64,000 nucleotides of DNA from JAMHWF01 sp964371405. Its GTDB lineage: Bacteria > Pseudomonadota > Gammaproteobacteria > Burkholderiales > Burkholderiaceae_C. This document shows, piece after piece, positions 20,976 through 29,636 of the stretch. The stretch covers positions 1 through 64,000 of the forward strand of contig CAYJLV010000003.1 of the NCBI GenBank assembly GCA_964371405.1, read 5' to 3'. The notes below the pieces were generated by a model. That model was not told where the DNA came from, did not search any database, and saw nothing but the letters and a program-made list of their open reading frames with translations. Every line of letters begins with the position of its first letter. Position 1 is the first letter of the stretch. The translations under genes were made by a program, and so were the position numbers.

Positions 20976-22769
20976 TCACTCGGGCTTCGCGCGCCAGTAG
21001 CGCGGCGCGCGCTCGCGTTCGCAGCCGCCGGCGCCGCCGGCCCAGCGAAAGGCGCCGCAGTCCGGCGTGGCCCGCAATTCGATACCGCGCTCGCGGTAAC
21101 GCGCCATCACGTCGGGCGCCGGATGGCCGAAGCGGTTGCGGTAGCCGGCCTGCGCGACGGCGACGCGCGGCTGCACCGCATCGAGGAATGCCGGCGTCGA
21201 CGAGGTGCGGCTGCCGTGGTGCGGCACGAGCAGCAGGTCGGACCTGAGTGCCGCGCCGTGAGCGGCGACGAGCACCGCCTCCTGGTCGCGCTCGATGTCG
21301 CCGGTGAGCATCGCGCTGTGACGGCCGTCGCTGACGCGCAGCACGCACGACAGCGCATTGGGCTTCATCGCACGCCCGTAGTCCTCGCGCCGCGGATGCA
21401 GGACTTCGAAGCGCACGCCGTCCCACGTCCACTGCTGGCCGGCCTCGCAGCGCGTCGACTCCGCAGCGCCCGACATCAGCCCGTGCGCGCCGTCGAGCGA
21501 GGCCGTCAGCTCGCGCACCGGCAGCGCGCGCAGCAGCGTTGCGGCGCCACCGACATGGTCGCTGTCGCGATGGCTGAGCACGAGTCGGTCGAGCGCGCGC
21601 TCGCCCTGGGCCCGCAGCAGCGGCAGCACGACGCGCTGGCCGGCGTCGCTGCCCGGCGCGTACTGCGGGCCGGCGTCGTAGAGCAGCGTGTGCCGCTGCG
21701 TGCGTACCAGCACCGCCGTGCCCTGCCCGACATCGAGGGCAAGCAGCTCGAAGCGCCCTGCCTCGGGCCGCACCGGCACCGGCCACAGCAGCGGCAGCGC
21801 CAGCGGCACGGCCAGCAAGCGCAGCATGCGCGGCAGCGGCGAGACGGCGAGCGCGCCGCCGGCCAGCCCGGCCGCCTGCACCCACCACGGCACGGCGGCG
21901 CCGACCCACACCGAGCCCGGCAGCGCGGCCAGCACGCCGAGGCCGTCGGCGAGCCGCGTCGACAGCCAGGCGCCGGCGCTCCACAACGGCGCGGCGAGCG
22001 ACCCGAGCAACGCCAGCGGCGTGACGAGCAGCGTGACGACGGGGATCGCCACCAGGTTGGCGACGAAGCCGACCAGCGATACCTGCTGGAAGAAGACGAG
22101 CGTCAGTGGCGCCAGGCCGAGCGTCGCGATGAACTGCGTGCGCACGCCGCGCCGCGCGCTGGCGACCAGCGCATGCACGACACCGCGCCAGCCGGCCACG
22201 GCCGCGCCCGCCACACCGCGCGCGGCGCCGGCGTCGGAGACCATCAGCAGGCCGACCGCCGTGAACGACAGCCAGAAGCCCGGCTGCAGCAGCGCCCACG
22301 GGTCGAGCGCGGCGACGACGACGGCCGCGGCGAGCAGCAGCAGCGGCCACGGCCAGCGCACGCCGGCCAGCGGCAGCAGCGTCGCCGTGGCGAGCATCCA
22401 CACGGTGCGCTGGGCCGGCACGCCCCAGCCCGAGACGACGGCATAGGCCACGGCGGCGAGCAGGCCGCCCAGCCGCGCGGCCATCGGCGCCGGACAGGCC
22501 AGCACCAGCGCCGGGCTGCGCCGCCACAGCGCGCCCAGACCGATGCCGGCGAGCCACGCGAACATCGTGACGTGCAGGCCGCTGATGCTCATCAGGTGCG
22601 CGACACCGGTGTCGCGAAACAGCTCCCAGTCGTCGCGCTCGTGGTTACCTACAAAACTATCCTCGATTATTACAAAACCTCCCATAGTCGAGGCAAAAGT
22701 GACAAATTGGGTGTTCTCTCGCTGTACAGGACAGCCAAGAGTTGCAAAGAGTCTTGGTCGCACGAGCAT
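20976..22769 (-). pseudogene. comEC: comEC/rec2 DNA-uptake channel, N-terminus replaced at island junction
   Basis: ComEC carries single-stranded DNA across the inner membrane in natural transformation. The competence membrane domain (from THLMSISGLHVT-like AHLMSISGLHVTMFAW) and the C-terminal metallo-beta-lactamase domain (LALDVGQGTAVLVRT, LVLSHRDSDHVGGA, LLVPHHGSRTS) are intact. Family members are about 750-850 residues and start with a TM/OB-fold region; here recognisable ComEC ends at about ERDDWELFRDTG, and the 40 or so residues in front (to the ATG at 22769) are unrelated and lie in lower-GC DNA. The N-terminal 200-300 residues have been lost. The remaining ORF of 597 aa could be made, but a working channel is doubtful. 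Confidence 0.85.
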
Positions 22770-22902
22770 CGGGATCCCTCGGTGCTTCCTGAGAGCGAGC
22801 CGAGTCCTTGAAGTGATCTCGTAGGCCGAGCATGAGATGGTTCAAGACCCTTTCCCCGAGCGCACAGACGCCGGTTAGCGCAGGGTAGTACTGACCATGC
22901 AC
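22657..22902 (-). pseudogene. Fragment of an unrecognised protein at the island edge
   Basis: An 81-residue ORF whose first 37 residues are protein-like (YYPALTGVCALGERVLNHL then MLGLRDHF) and are followed by a composition change that looks out of frame. I cannot name a family. It covers the junction that truncates comEC, and its 3' end is antisense to nothing else. Most likely it is the 5' remnant of a gene carried by the island. Confidence 0.35.
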
Positions 22903-22945
22903 GAACGCCGCCCGAGCTTGTCCGAAGAAGCGATTGTGAAAAGCG

Positions 22946-24613
22946 ATGATCGAAAAGGGCTTCGCCTACACGGTTCGCTCCGACTGGCGCGTGAAGCTCG
23001 GAGCGGACTGCCGGCGCGTGCAGGAGAAGGGCCACGATCCAGACGTCTTCGTCTTCGTATGCACCGAAGCGCTGTCTGCATCGGAAAAGGACTTTACGCA
23101 CAGGTTCGTGTCGGAGAAGTTCGGCTGGACGCTTGACCTGTTCGATCTGGAGAGGCTGCGCGTCCAGCTTGCCGGGCCGCAGCGTCACCTGCTCGCGCAG
23201 CACCCGAGCATCTTCACGCCGCCATTCTTTCCTCAGCGCGGTGGCCGGTCCGTGGCAGTGAGCCGGGACACGATCCTCATCGACCATGTTCCAGCTGATG
23301 AGGCCCTAGCCACCTGGCTTGCACGCCGGCTCTCGCTCGCAGGACACCGGACCTGGTGCCGGGGAACCGCACCTCTTGCCGGTGAGAATGCGGACGAAAC
23401 CGTTCGGACACTGCTCGAAGCGCGCGCCAGTTGCTACCTGCCGGTAGTCACGGACGCCAGTCTGGCCGACAGCATCTTCCTTGAGCGGTGCACGATCGCC
23501 GGTACGAAGGATGACTTCGTGCTTCCTTGCAGCGCCGGTGTAGGGCAGAACCCGCGGATGCCATCAAGGCTGGCCAAGCTCGTGTCGGCGGACTTCAGCG
23601 TTTCCTGGAACATCGGTTTGGAACAGGTGCGTGCACGGCTCGCAACCTTGGGCATCCAGCCTTCGCTCGACGAAGGCCGGGGGAGGCAGATTGCCCTTCG
23701 GGACTACCTGCCGACGAAGGTGACCGTCGGAACACCCGAGCCCGTGTTCGCGAACGTGTTTGCGCTTCAGTTGCCGAAGTCCATGCTGATCATCGACCTG
23801 AAGCGATCGTTGACCGAGACCGAAGCGAGCGAGCTTCGCAAGAGTTGGGTGTTCGTCGAGTCGAGTGCGTACCGCCTTCTCGCATTCTCGCCTCCGCCGC
23901 GGAGGGCCATTCTGGCAACGGATGTCGAACGCACCCGCGAGTTCTCGTGGGAAGACGTCGAGTACAAGTACGGCAAGAAGACGCGCGATATCGCCAAGGA
24001 GCTGACACGGCGAAGCCTGAGCGTCGTCTGCGCTCAGAAGGGGCTCCAGTACTGCGCCGATCGAAAGGTCTTCTACTTCCCCGAGCGCGACACTGGCGAG
24101 TGGAACCAGCCGATTCAGCATGTCGATGGACGACAAACGACGGTGCAGCTGACGGGCGAACGCACCAAGGGCTGGGGCGATCGGGCGGATCGATTTCTGT
24201 ACCAGCTCGCGCCTCTCTTTCGCCCACACTACGACGACAGCGGAGGCTGGAGCGTGGTCCTAAAGATCTATATCCGAGTCACTACTCTCGATGGCGCGGT
24301 GTTCGAAGGCAAGGAGATCGGCCGCAGGCGCAAGATTGTCAGCAAGAGCTGGTGGAATAGGGAATGGTTGGCGCGTCTGCTCGGGATAGTTCAGGCCTTG
24401 CAGACGTCGGAAGACAGGATCGAGGTCGGAGTGGGTAACAGGGCAATCGTCATAGGCACCAAGCCGCTGAGCTGGAACTGCCCGGTTGGACTGGACGTGT
24501 CGGAGCTTTCGGGTCTGCCGGACCTCGGCGAAGAGATGGCGAGCTACCGCACCCGGGAGGACGACGAGGATGACGACATGGCCGCGACGGCGGAGACGCC
24601 CACGACCGCATGA
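22946..24613 (+). CDS. TIR-APAZ protein with truncated nuclease-like N-terminus (short-Argonaute partner)
   Basis: A 555-residue cytoplasmic protein. Residues 1 to about 105 resemble the C-terminal half of a restriction-nuclease-like domain (PDVFVFVCTEALSASEKD, LDLFDLERLRVQLAGPQRH, HPSIFTPPFF). Residues about 110-235 form a TIR-like domain (ATWLARRLSLAGHRTW, YLPVVTDASLADSIFLERC; candidate catalytic Glu about 180). From about 250 onward it matches the APAZ region that pairs with short Argonautes (FALQLPKSMLIIDLKRSL, SEFSWEDVEYKYGKKTRD-like FSWEDVEYKYGKK). In known TIR-APAZ/short-pAgo systems the TIR part destroys NAD on guide-target recognition. A TGA stands just 5' of the ATG in frame and the ribosome site is weak, so the N-terminus is probably truncated. 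Its stop overlaps the next start (ATGA). Confidence 0.75.
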   Translation: MIEKGFAYTVRSDWRVKLGADCRRVQEKGHDPDVFVFVCTEALSASEKDFTHRFVSEKFGWTLDLFDLERLRVQLAGPQRHLLAQHPSIFTPPFFPQRGGRSVAVSRDTILIDHVPADEALATWLARRLSLAGHRTWCRGTAPLAGENADETVRTLLEARASCYLPVVTDASLADSIFLERCTIAGTKDDFVLPCSAGVGQNPRMPSRLAKLVSADFSVSWNIGLEQVRARLATLGIQPSLDEGRGRQIALRDYLPTKVTVGTPEPVFANVFALQLPKSMLIIDLKRSLTETEASELRKSWVFVESSAYRLLAFSPPPRRAILATDVERTREFSWEDVEYKYGKKTRDIAKELTRRSLSVVCAQKGLQYCADRKVFYFPERDTGEWNQPIQHVDGRQTTVQLTGERTKGWGDRADRFLYQLAPLFRPHYDDSGGWSVVLKIYIRVTTLDGAVFEGKEIGRRRKIVSKSWWNREWLARLLGIVQALQTSEDRIEVGVGNRAIVIGTKPLSWNCPVGLDVSELSGLPDLGEEMASYRTREDDEDDDMAATAETPTTA

Positions 24614-24831
24614 CTGACACTTTTCACTTTCTGGGTGAGCCGCTGCTCCAGTTCGGGCACGAGCAAACGGCCGAAGATCCTCACGACGGGCTCGCGCTGT
24701 TCGGTCCGGCCGAGTCGCGCTCACAGCTTCCGGACAACATCGTGATCGGTACGCCCGACGGGATCGAGTTATGGAAGCAGTGGTGTGCCGCACTGAATGC
24801 GCCTGCGGCGTGCGTGGATGATGATGCATGA
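24610..24831 (+). pseudogene. Short prokaryotic Argonaute, N-terminal fragment
   Basis: A 73-residue ORF with the opening signature of short pAgo proteins: FHFLGEPLLQFGHEQ, then a DGLALFGP motif and GTPDGIELWKQWCAALNAP. In intact short pAgos this runs on for about 100-130 residues of linker and MID domain; here it stops at the TGA at 24829. It starts inside the stop of the TIR-APAZ gene, as partner genes of these systems usually do. I infer that an internal deletion with frame change has split the Argonaute gene between this ORF and the next. Confidence 0.7.
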
Positions 24832-25714
24832 GTTGCCTGTCCAGATCATCAAGGAGTCGACGCTTCGCATCACGCCGCAAGTGCGTAATGGCGAGAAGGG
24901 CACGAATCCGCTCTCCGACCGCCTGTGGAACTTCGGCACTGCGGTGTACTACAAGTGCGGCGCGAAACCGTGGAAGACGCCTTGGGCGCGGGACGGTGTC
25001 TGCTACGTCGGCATTGCCTACAAGCTCAACGAAGACAAGCGGACGGCATGCTGTGCCGCACAAATGTTCCTGGACAGTGGCGATGGTGTCGTCTTCGTTG
25101 GAGACTTCGGCCCGTGGTACTCGGCAGAGCGGCGCGAGTTCCACTTACCACCCGAGAAGGCAAGGGCGCTGCTGCTCGGCACCATTAAGACGTACCAGCA
25201 ACAGGATGGGCGCCCGCTGAAGGAGATCTTTCTGCATGCGCGCTCCGGCATCGACAAGGAGGAGTACGAGGGCTTCCTCCAAGCTTGCCCGCCCGGTGTC
25301 AATCTCGTAGCCATTAGAGTCCGGCAGGACCGCGACGGTTTGCGCCTGTATCGCTACGATAACCACCCGAACGTCGCAAAGCGCGGGCAGCATCCGGTCC
25401 AGCGCGGCGTCTTCTGGCAGCGATCCGAGCGTCACGGCCTGCTGTTCACCAACGGCTTCAAGCCTCGCATCGCGACTTACGATGGCTTCGAGGTTCCGGT
25501 GCCGCTGGCGGTCACAATTCAGCACGGCAAGGGTGATCTCCTCCAGGTGGCGAAGGACATCTTGGGACTCACGAAGCTGAACTACAACTCTTGCCAACTC
25601 GGTGAGGGGCAGCCCATCACGGTCAAGTACTCCGACAGGGTCGGGGAGATCCTGCTGGCCAACCGCGGGCTGCCGCCCGAGAAGTGGAAGCACAACTTCA
25701 AGTACTACGCCTGA
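24818..25714 (+). pseudogene. Short prokaryotic Argonaute, C-terminal MID/PIWI fragment
   Basis: About 298 residues from the first of three tandem ATG codons (24818, 24821, 24824). They cover the end of MID (HELPVQIIKESTLRITPQ) and the whole PIWI domain: DRLWNFGTAVYYKCG, ACCAAQMFLDSGDG, VGDFGPWYS, GFKPRIATYDGFEVPVPL and the C-terminal LTKLNYNSCQLGEGQPITV followed by FKYYA. Short pAgos lack the catalytic tetrad, so the absence of slicer residues is expected. What is abnormal is the missing first half of MID, which holds the guide 5'-phosphate pocket. The start overlaps the stop of the N-terminal fragment (ATGATGATGCATGA), so separate translation by re-initiation is possible. Confidence 0.75.
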
Positions 25715-26038
25715 GTGATCTTGCCTAGCGATTGAGCAGGCGGGGTCGGTTGAACTCTCAGGCAAGCCAGACTGCGCTGCGGGGCCGAGCCAGTGAACCT
25801 CCCGGGACGGGGCGCAGCGCCGGCGACCCTCGAGCAGACCACTATCTGCTGCGAGCCGAAGACTCTCTGCACTGAAACGTCGGCGATGTGACCGAGACTG
25901 CCGCTGAGCGCAAGTGCACTGCGGAGGTGGCCGACCCCACGGATAAATGTGGGCTCTATAGGGTGGCATTCCTCCCTCTTTCGACGACCACATGAACTCT
26001 TCGAACGCAAGCGCACAGCACCGCGCACAGGCATCCGT
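25715..26038. other. No recognisable gene between Argonaute and RT remnants
   Basis: The ORFs on both strands show Arg/Ser-rich, non-protein-like composition and no conserved motif. I see no hairpin with T-tract and no clear terminal inverted repeats. Probably decayed island DNA. Confidence 0.4.
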
Positions 26039-26347
26039 CTATAAGTCAATGCTTTCTGCTTGTTCCGCGTTGACGCTTCGAACGTAGCCCACGAGGCCGG
26101 CCTTTTGATACTCGCTCTCCGACGCAGCCACGAGTTCCTTGAGCTCAAGCAACCGCTCTTCAAGAATGGTCAGTTCCTTACCAGCGGCGAGTTCGATGTT
26201 GAATGCAGCTACAACCGCCGCCGGGCCTTGACGCTTCCTCGGGGACAGAGCGAAGCCAGACTTCGACGCCCGCTGGCCTAGCTCCTGGCTAAGCGCCTCG
26301 AGCTTCTTGAGATCGTTTGAGGACACGATGATGTCGTCCACGTACAC
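26039..26347 (-). pseudogene. Reverse-transcriptase remnant (YVDD motif and thumb region)
   Basis: A 102-residue ORF that begins with TVYVDDIIVSSNDL (the first residues lie upstream of its ATG), the catalytic YxDD box of reverse transcriptases. It continues through LGQRASKSGFALSPRKRQGP, like the K-x-G-P region after the palm, into a helical tail (EERLLELKELVAASESEYQKAGLVGYVRSVN) resembling the thumb of defence-type RTs. Fingers and most of the palm are absent; upstream the frame meets a stop after about 10 codons. It is therefore the 3' end of an RT gene, perhaps of an abortive-infection/DRT-type or retron-type enzyme, not a functional one. Confidence 0.65.
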
Positions 26348-26787
26348 GGTATTCGCTATAGCGCGAAGAGTCTAGCCTCTCAGAGACGCCGACTTGGGCT
26401 TTCGGCAGAAGACTGCGGACTCCTCGTTGGCGCCTCGGGTCAGTCAATTCACAACTGGGAAGCCGGCGAGGTTCGCCCGCGAGCGAAGCACCTTCCTGCA
26501 ATAGCGGCTCTGCGTCACATGGGAAAGCGCGAAGCGGCCGAGCGACTGGCAGCCTTGCGAGCGGCCGAATAGTGCGCGCGCGCATTGCCGCATCCCTGCG
26601 CTGGCGCCGCATTCCAGCGGCGGGTATCGCGGGAGTATCACCGTGCGGCGGAATTCCCTGTAGTCTGTACTTCCAATTCAGCTCATGTTCAGCACTTCTG
26701 AGGCAAGGCGGAAGGTCTACGAGCCGACCCTCTGGTGATGGCGCCAGCATGTGATCTGAAACCCCACTTGCTGTACTGAGAACGTGA
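26348..26787. other. Decayed sequence 5' of the RT remnant
   Basis: On the minus strand this should have held the fingers and palm of the reverse transcriptase. Only short frames broken by stops are found and no earlier RT motif can be recognised with confidence. The GC content is mixed and the longest minus-strand ORF (26289-26750) has non-protein composition. Confidence 0.35.
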
Positions 26788-27252
26788 TCACGCGTCGAAC
26801 GACTGACGGTGGCCGAATCCGAGAGCGTTGTCGATGAACCAGAGCCGCCGGATGTGCAGTCGATACCAGCGCACCTTCGCGAGCGCGGTCAGCAGTGCAC
26901 TTACTGCGTCTCCAGGCCGCGCGAATGGGAACTTCTCGCCATAGCGCTGCTGCGCCGTGGCGAGTACGTCGCCAGCAAGCAACTCGACGCTACCTTGAAG
27001 CTGGATGCCGCGAATCGCACGCCAATCGTCTACTTCGGATTGGATCGTAGCTGCGCAACAGCTCTGAGCGGTGAGGTCGCGGCCGTGGCGACTGCTCGGC
27101 TTCGAAATGAATATGAGGCCGTCTTTGTCCTCGGCGTAGAACACCGCAGCTGCCCATGGGCCTTCCGGCCCGTGCGTGGCCAGTGTCATGACCTTGTGTT
27201 GAGCGAGATACGCGACAACATCTGGGGGCAGATTCGGCATCATGTGTCGCAT
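26788..27252 (-). CDS. Pyridoxamine 5'-phosphate oxidase-like FMN-binding protein
   Basis: A 154-residue split-barrel protein. VVAYLAQHKVMTLATHGPEGPWAAAVFYAEDKDGLIFISKPSSRHGRDL matches the N-terminal barrel of PNPOx-like proteins, and IQLQGSVELL the later beta strand. Members bind flavin or haem-like cofactors; many have no known substrate. No strong ribosome-binding site is seen before ATG 27252; the ATG at 27243 is an alternative. It is the only intact-looking gene inside the decayed island and has no obvious operon partner. Confidence 0.75.
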   Translation of the reverse strand: MRHMMPNLPPDVVAYLAQHKVMTLATHGPEGPWAAAVFYAEDKDGLIFISKPSSRHGRDLTAQSCCAATIQSEVDDWRAIRGIQLQGSVELLAGDVLATAQQRYGEKFPFARPGDAVSALLTALAKVRWYRLHIRRLWFIDNALGFGHRQSFDA

Positions 27253-27309
27253 TGTCGTGCAGCCCGGCCGGCTACAACAGCGTGTAGGGGCGGATAGTCC
27301 GCGCAGTGG

Positions 27310-27612
27310 GCAACCTGAAGGATCCTGACCAACCGACTGACCGCTGGAAGATGGTGACAGCGTTCGCGCAGCTGGTGTATTGGCTGCTTGGTAGTCGTGT
27401 AGTGGATCACGGCCTCTGGCTGCGCTGCTGCAGCGTCATAGTCAGCGCCGCGAGCACGAGTTCATTGCTCATCATCTCGCCGATGGCGCCGCCCACCTGC
27501 ACCGGCTCCCGGCATCGAGCACGACGACCAAGTAGATGAACTCCGCACAGGTAGGTATATAGCTCATGTCAATCACCCACGGCTGGTTCGGCCGCGGCAA
27601 CTCCAAGCGGCG
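27310..27612 (-). pseudogene. IS3-family transposase (orfB) remnant
   Basis: Read on the minus strand, LPRPNQPWVIDMSYIPTCAEFIYLVVVLDAGSR is the start of an IS3-type integrase core, with the first Asp of the DDE triad in VIDMSYI. After GSR the frame shifts; VGGAIGEMMSNELVLAALTMTLQQRSQ continues the family pattern in the next frame and then meets TGA. A further shift gives SSQYTS where HHSDQGSQYTS is expected, so the second catalytic Asp is lost. At least two frameshifts and a stop show an inactive relic. I could not find its terminal inverted repeats. Confidence 0.75.
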
Positions 27613-27846
27613 GAACTTCTGCCGACTCTGTGCTCACGTCCCGCCACGAAGTTAGCCTGGCATCACGCCTTTCGGACGGACTTCCAGCAGTTCGGGCATC
27701 GTCGTCGCGCCCAATATTGCGACCGCAGGATGTGGGGCACTCGGATTGCGGCTGCCGCATCGAAGACAGGAAACCGACAGCCGCGGCGGATGATGATGAT
27801 CATCGCCAGCCGTTCGCCTGCCCCGATGAGACAAGCGAATAGCTCG

Positions 27847-28710
27847 TCACTCCACGATCCGCATCGACAGGTCGACAGACTTCACATCCTTCGTCAGCTT
27901 GCCGATCGAGATTCGATCGACGCCGGTGGCAGCAATCACACGGACGGTTCCAAGGTCAACACCACCGGAGACTTCAAGCTCGGCACGCCCGGCATTCAGC
28001 GCGACCGCGGTCTTCATGTCGTCGAGCGAGAAGTCGTCGAGAAGGATACTCGATGCGCCCGCATCGAGCGCCTGGCGGAGTTCGTCGAGGTCCTCGACCT
28101 CGATCTGGATGTCTACGCCTGGCCGCAGCGCACGCGAAGCATCGAGGGCTGCGGCGACGCCTCCGGCGGCCGCGATGTGGTTTTCCTTGACGAGGATGCC
28201 GTCCCAAAGCGCCATTCGGTGGTTTCGTCCACCGCCGGTGCGCACGGCGTACTTTTGCGCCTGGCGAAGTCCAGGGAGGGTCTTGCGGGTATCCAGCAAG
28301 GCACAGCCGCGCGGATTCGGGGACACGCCGTCGATTGCCTCGACATAGCGTCGAGTGACGCCCGCTACCCCCGACAGCATCTGCAGGAAGTTCAAGGCCG
28401 CACGCTCTGCGCTCAACAGCGCCCTCGCGCCTGATTCGATACGGCAGACCACCGTTCCTGCGGAAACTTCGCTGCCTTCCTCACAGGACCAGTCGATCGA
28501 CGCGCCTGGGTCCAGACTCAGAATGCAGTTGTCGAACCAGGGGCGGCCGCACACCACCACACTCTCCTTGGCAAGTACCTGTGCGCGGGCGCGTCGGTCG
28601 CCCGGCACGAGCATCGCCGTCCAGTCGCCACACCCGATATCCTCCATTAACGCGTCGCGGATGTTGCGCTGCATGGCCATCTCCAAAGTCTCGTTGATCT
28701 CGAAATTCAT
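27847..28710 (-). CDS. nadC: Nicotinate-nucleotide pyrophosphorylase (quinolinate phosphoribosyltransferase)
   Basis: Converts quinolinate and PRPP to nicotinate mononucleotide, CO2 and pyrophosphate. The 287-residue protein has the normal length and motifs: EDIGCGDWTAMLVP, NFLQMLSGVAGVTRRYVEAI, LLDTRKTLPGLRQAQKYAVRTGGGRNHRMAL, DGILVKENHI and VEVSGG-like LEVSGGVDLGTVR. Lys and Arg residues for quinolinate and PRPP binding are present. The ATG at 28710 starts the conserved N-terminus; the longer ORF adds 66 non-homologous residues. It is the last gene of a catabolic operon, with no nadA or nadB beside it, which suggests a dedicated rather than housekeeping copy. Confidence 0.92.
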   Translation of the reverse strand: MNFEINETLEMAMQRNIRDALMEDIGCGDWTAMLVPGDRRARAQVLAKESVVVCGRPWFDNCILSLDPGASIDWSCEEGSEVSAGTVVCRIESGARALLSAERAALNFLQMLSGVAGVTRRYVEAIDGVSPNPRGCALLDTRKTLPGLRQAQKYAVRTGGGRNHRMALWDGILVKENHIAAAGGVAAALDASRALRPGVDIQIEVEDLDELRQALDAGASSILLDDFSLDDMKTAVALNAGRAELEVSGGVDLGTVRVIAATGVDRISIGKLTKDVKSVDLSMRIVE

Positions 28711-28859
28711 CGCTGACAAGGTCGGTTTCCGGTACGCGCAGTGTGACTCAATCCGAGCACCGCCCTCATCCAGCACAACACACTGGCAAACCGTGACAGT
28801 GGGCAGGCGCGAGGTCGTGCGGTGCCGCCTCAGCGGCTGACGGCGCGATCCGCTGCGCG

Positions 28860-29618
28860 TCAGCGTTCTTGCCGCGCCGCCCGGGCCTGCGCGCGCCACA
28901 ACTCCCACGGGCGATGCACCTGACCCTCGTTCGACACACGGGCGGCCTCGGCCTCTCCTTCGGTGAGCGTGACCGGATCACCGAGCGTCAACGCCTGCTG
29001 AAGCAATCGGGCGTTGACTTCGGTGTAGACGCTCCTGTAGACGGCGATCCGCACCGATTCGCCAATCACAGTGCAGCCATGGCCCCGCATGAGAATCACC
29101 CGACCCGCACCGAGGGACTGCGCCAGCGCGGTGCCGAGCGCGCGGTTGCGAATCAGCAGATCGGTTGCGTCACCGGCATGGTGTCGAACCTCGAAAATCG
29201 GCGGGCCGGCCCCCAGGAAGCCGCACATGTGGCACACCGGCAGGAAGCGCGCCCGGCGGGACACGGTGAAGGGCAGCACGGCCGGCGAGTGGTTGTGCAC
29301 CACGGCCATGACATCGGGACGCAGCCGATAGATTTCGCTGTGTATGTACCGCTCCAGATACAAGCGCGGCGGATCCGGTTGCACGGCTTCGCCAGTGTCC
29401 ACGTGATAGGCCAAGATGTCCGCGGCCGTCGTCAGCCCCGGAGCGAGATTGCGCGCCATCAGGAACTGCGACGGGTCGCTGTCGTGGCGCGCACTGACAT
29501 GGCCGAAGGCGTCGACGACGCCCTGGTGGAACAGGATGTGGTTGGCATCGACGAGGTCGTCGATCAGACCCGGAGAAGGTGCGGCGTTCATCGCTTCATT
29601 CATCGTGTCATCCATCAT
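28860..29618 (-). CDS. Class II aldolase/adducin-family enzyme (decarboxylase-like)
   Basis: A 252-residue metal-dependent enzyme. The metal-binding block is VVHNHSPAVLPFTVS, with a third His expected in LMRGHGCTVIGES; YIHSEIYRLRPDVMAV precedes it. These features fit the branch of the family containing decarboxylases of hydroxylated pyridine or muconic semialdehyde carboxylates better than sugar-phosphate aldolases, but that is an inference. It lies 18 bp behind the D-2-hydroxyacid dehydrogenase and 149 bp before nadC in the same operon. Confidence 0.85.
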   Translation of the reverse strand: MMDDTMNEAMNAAPSPGLIDDLVDANHILFHQGVVDAFGHVSARHDSDPSQFLMARNLAPGLTTAADILAYHVDTGEAVQPDPPRLYLERYIHSEIYRLRPDVMAVVHNHSPAVLPFTVSRRARFLPVCHMCGFLGAGPPIFEVRHHAGDATDLLIRNRALGTALAQSLGAGRVILMRGHGCTVIGESVRIAVYRSVYTEVNARLLQQALTLGDPVTLTEGEAEAARVSNEGQVHRPWELWRAQARAARQER

Positions 29619-29636
29619 CGTGCGGACGTCGCGGAC

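Noticed and set aside
20941..22557. Extension of the ATP-grasp reading frame far upstream of 20934
   Set aside because: The extra 540 residues are antisense-phase readings of comEC and show no ATP-grasp homology; GGAGAGGG before ATG 20934 marks the true start.
24610..25714. Programmed frameshift joining the two Argonaute ORFs
   Set aside because: The overlap has no slippery heptamer, and joining the frames would still leave about 100 residues of MID missing, so a deletion explains the data better.
25145..25993. A 282-codon minus-strand ORF opposite the PIWI fragment
   Set aside because: No recognisable domain and its composition mirrors the PIWI coding strand.
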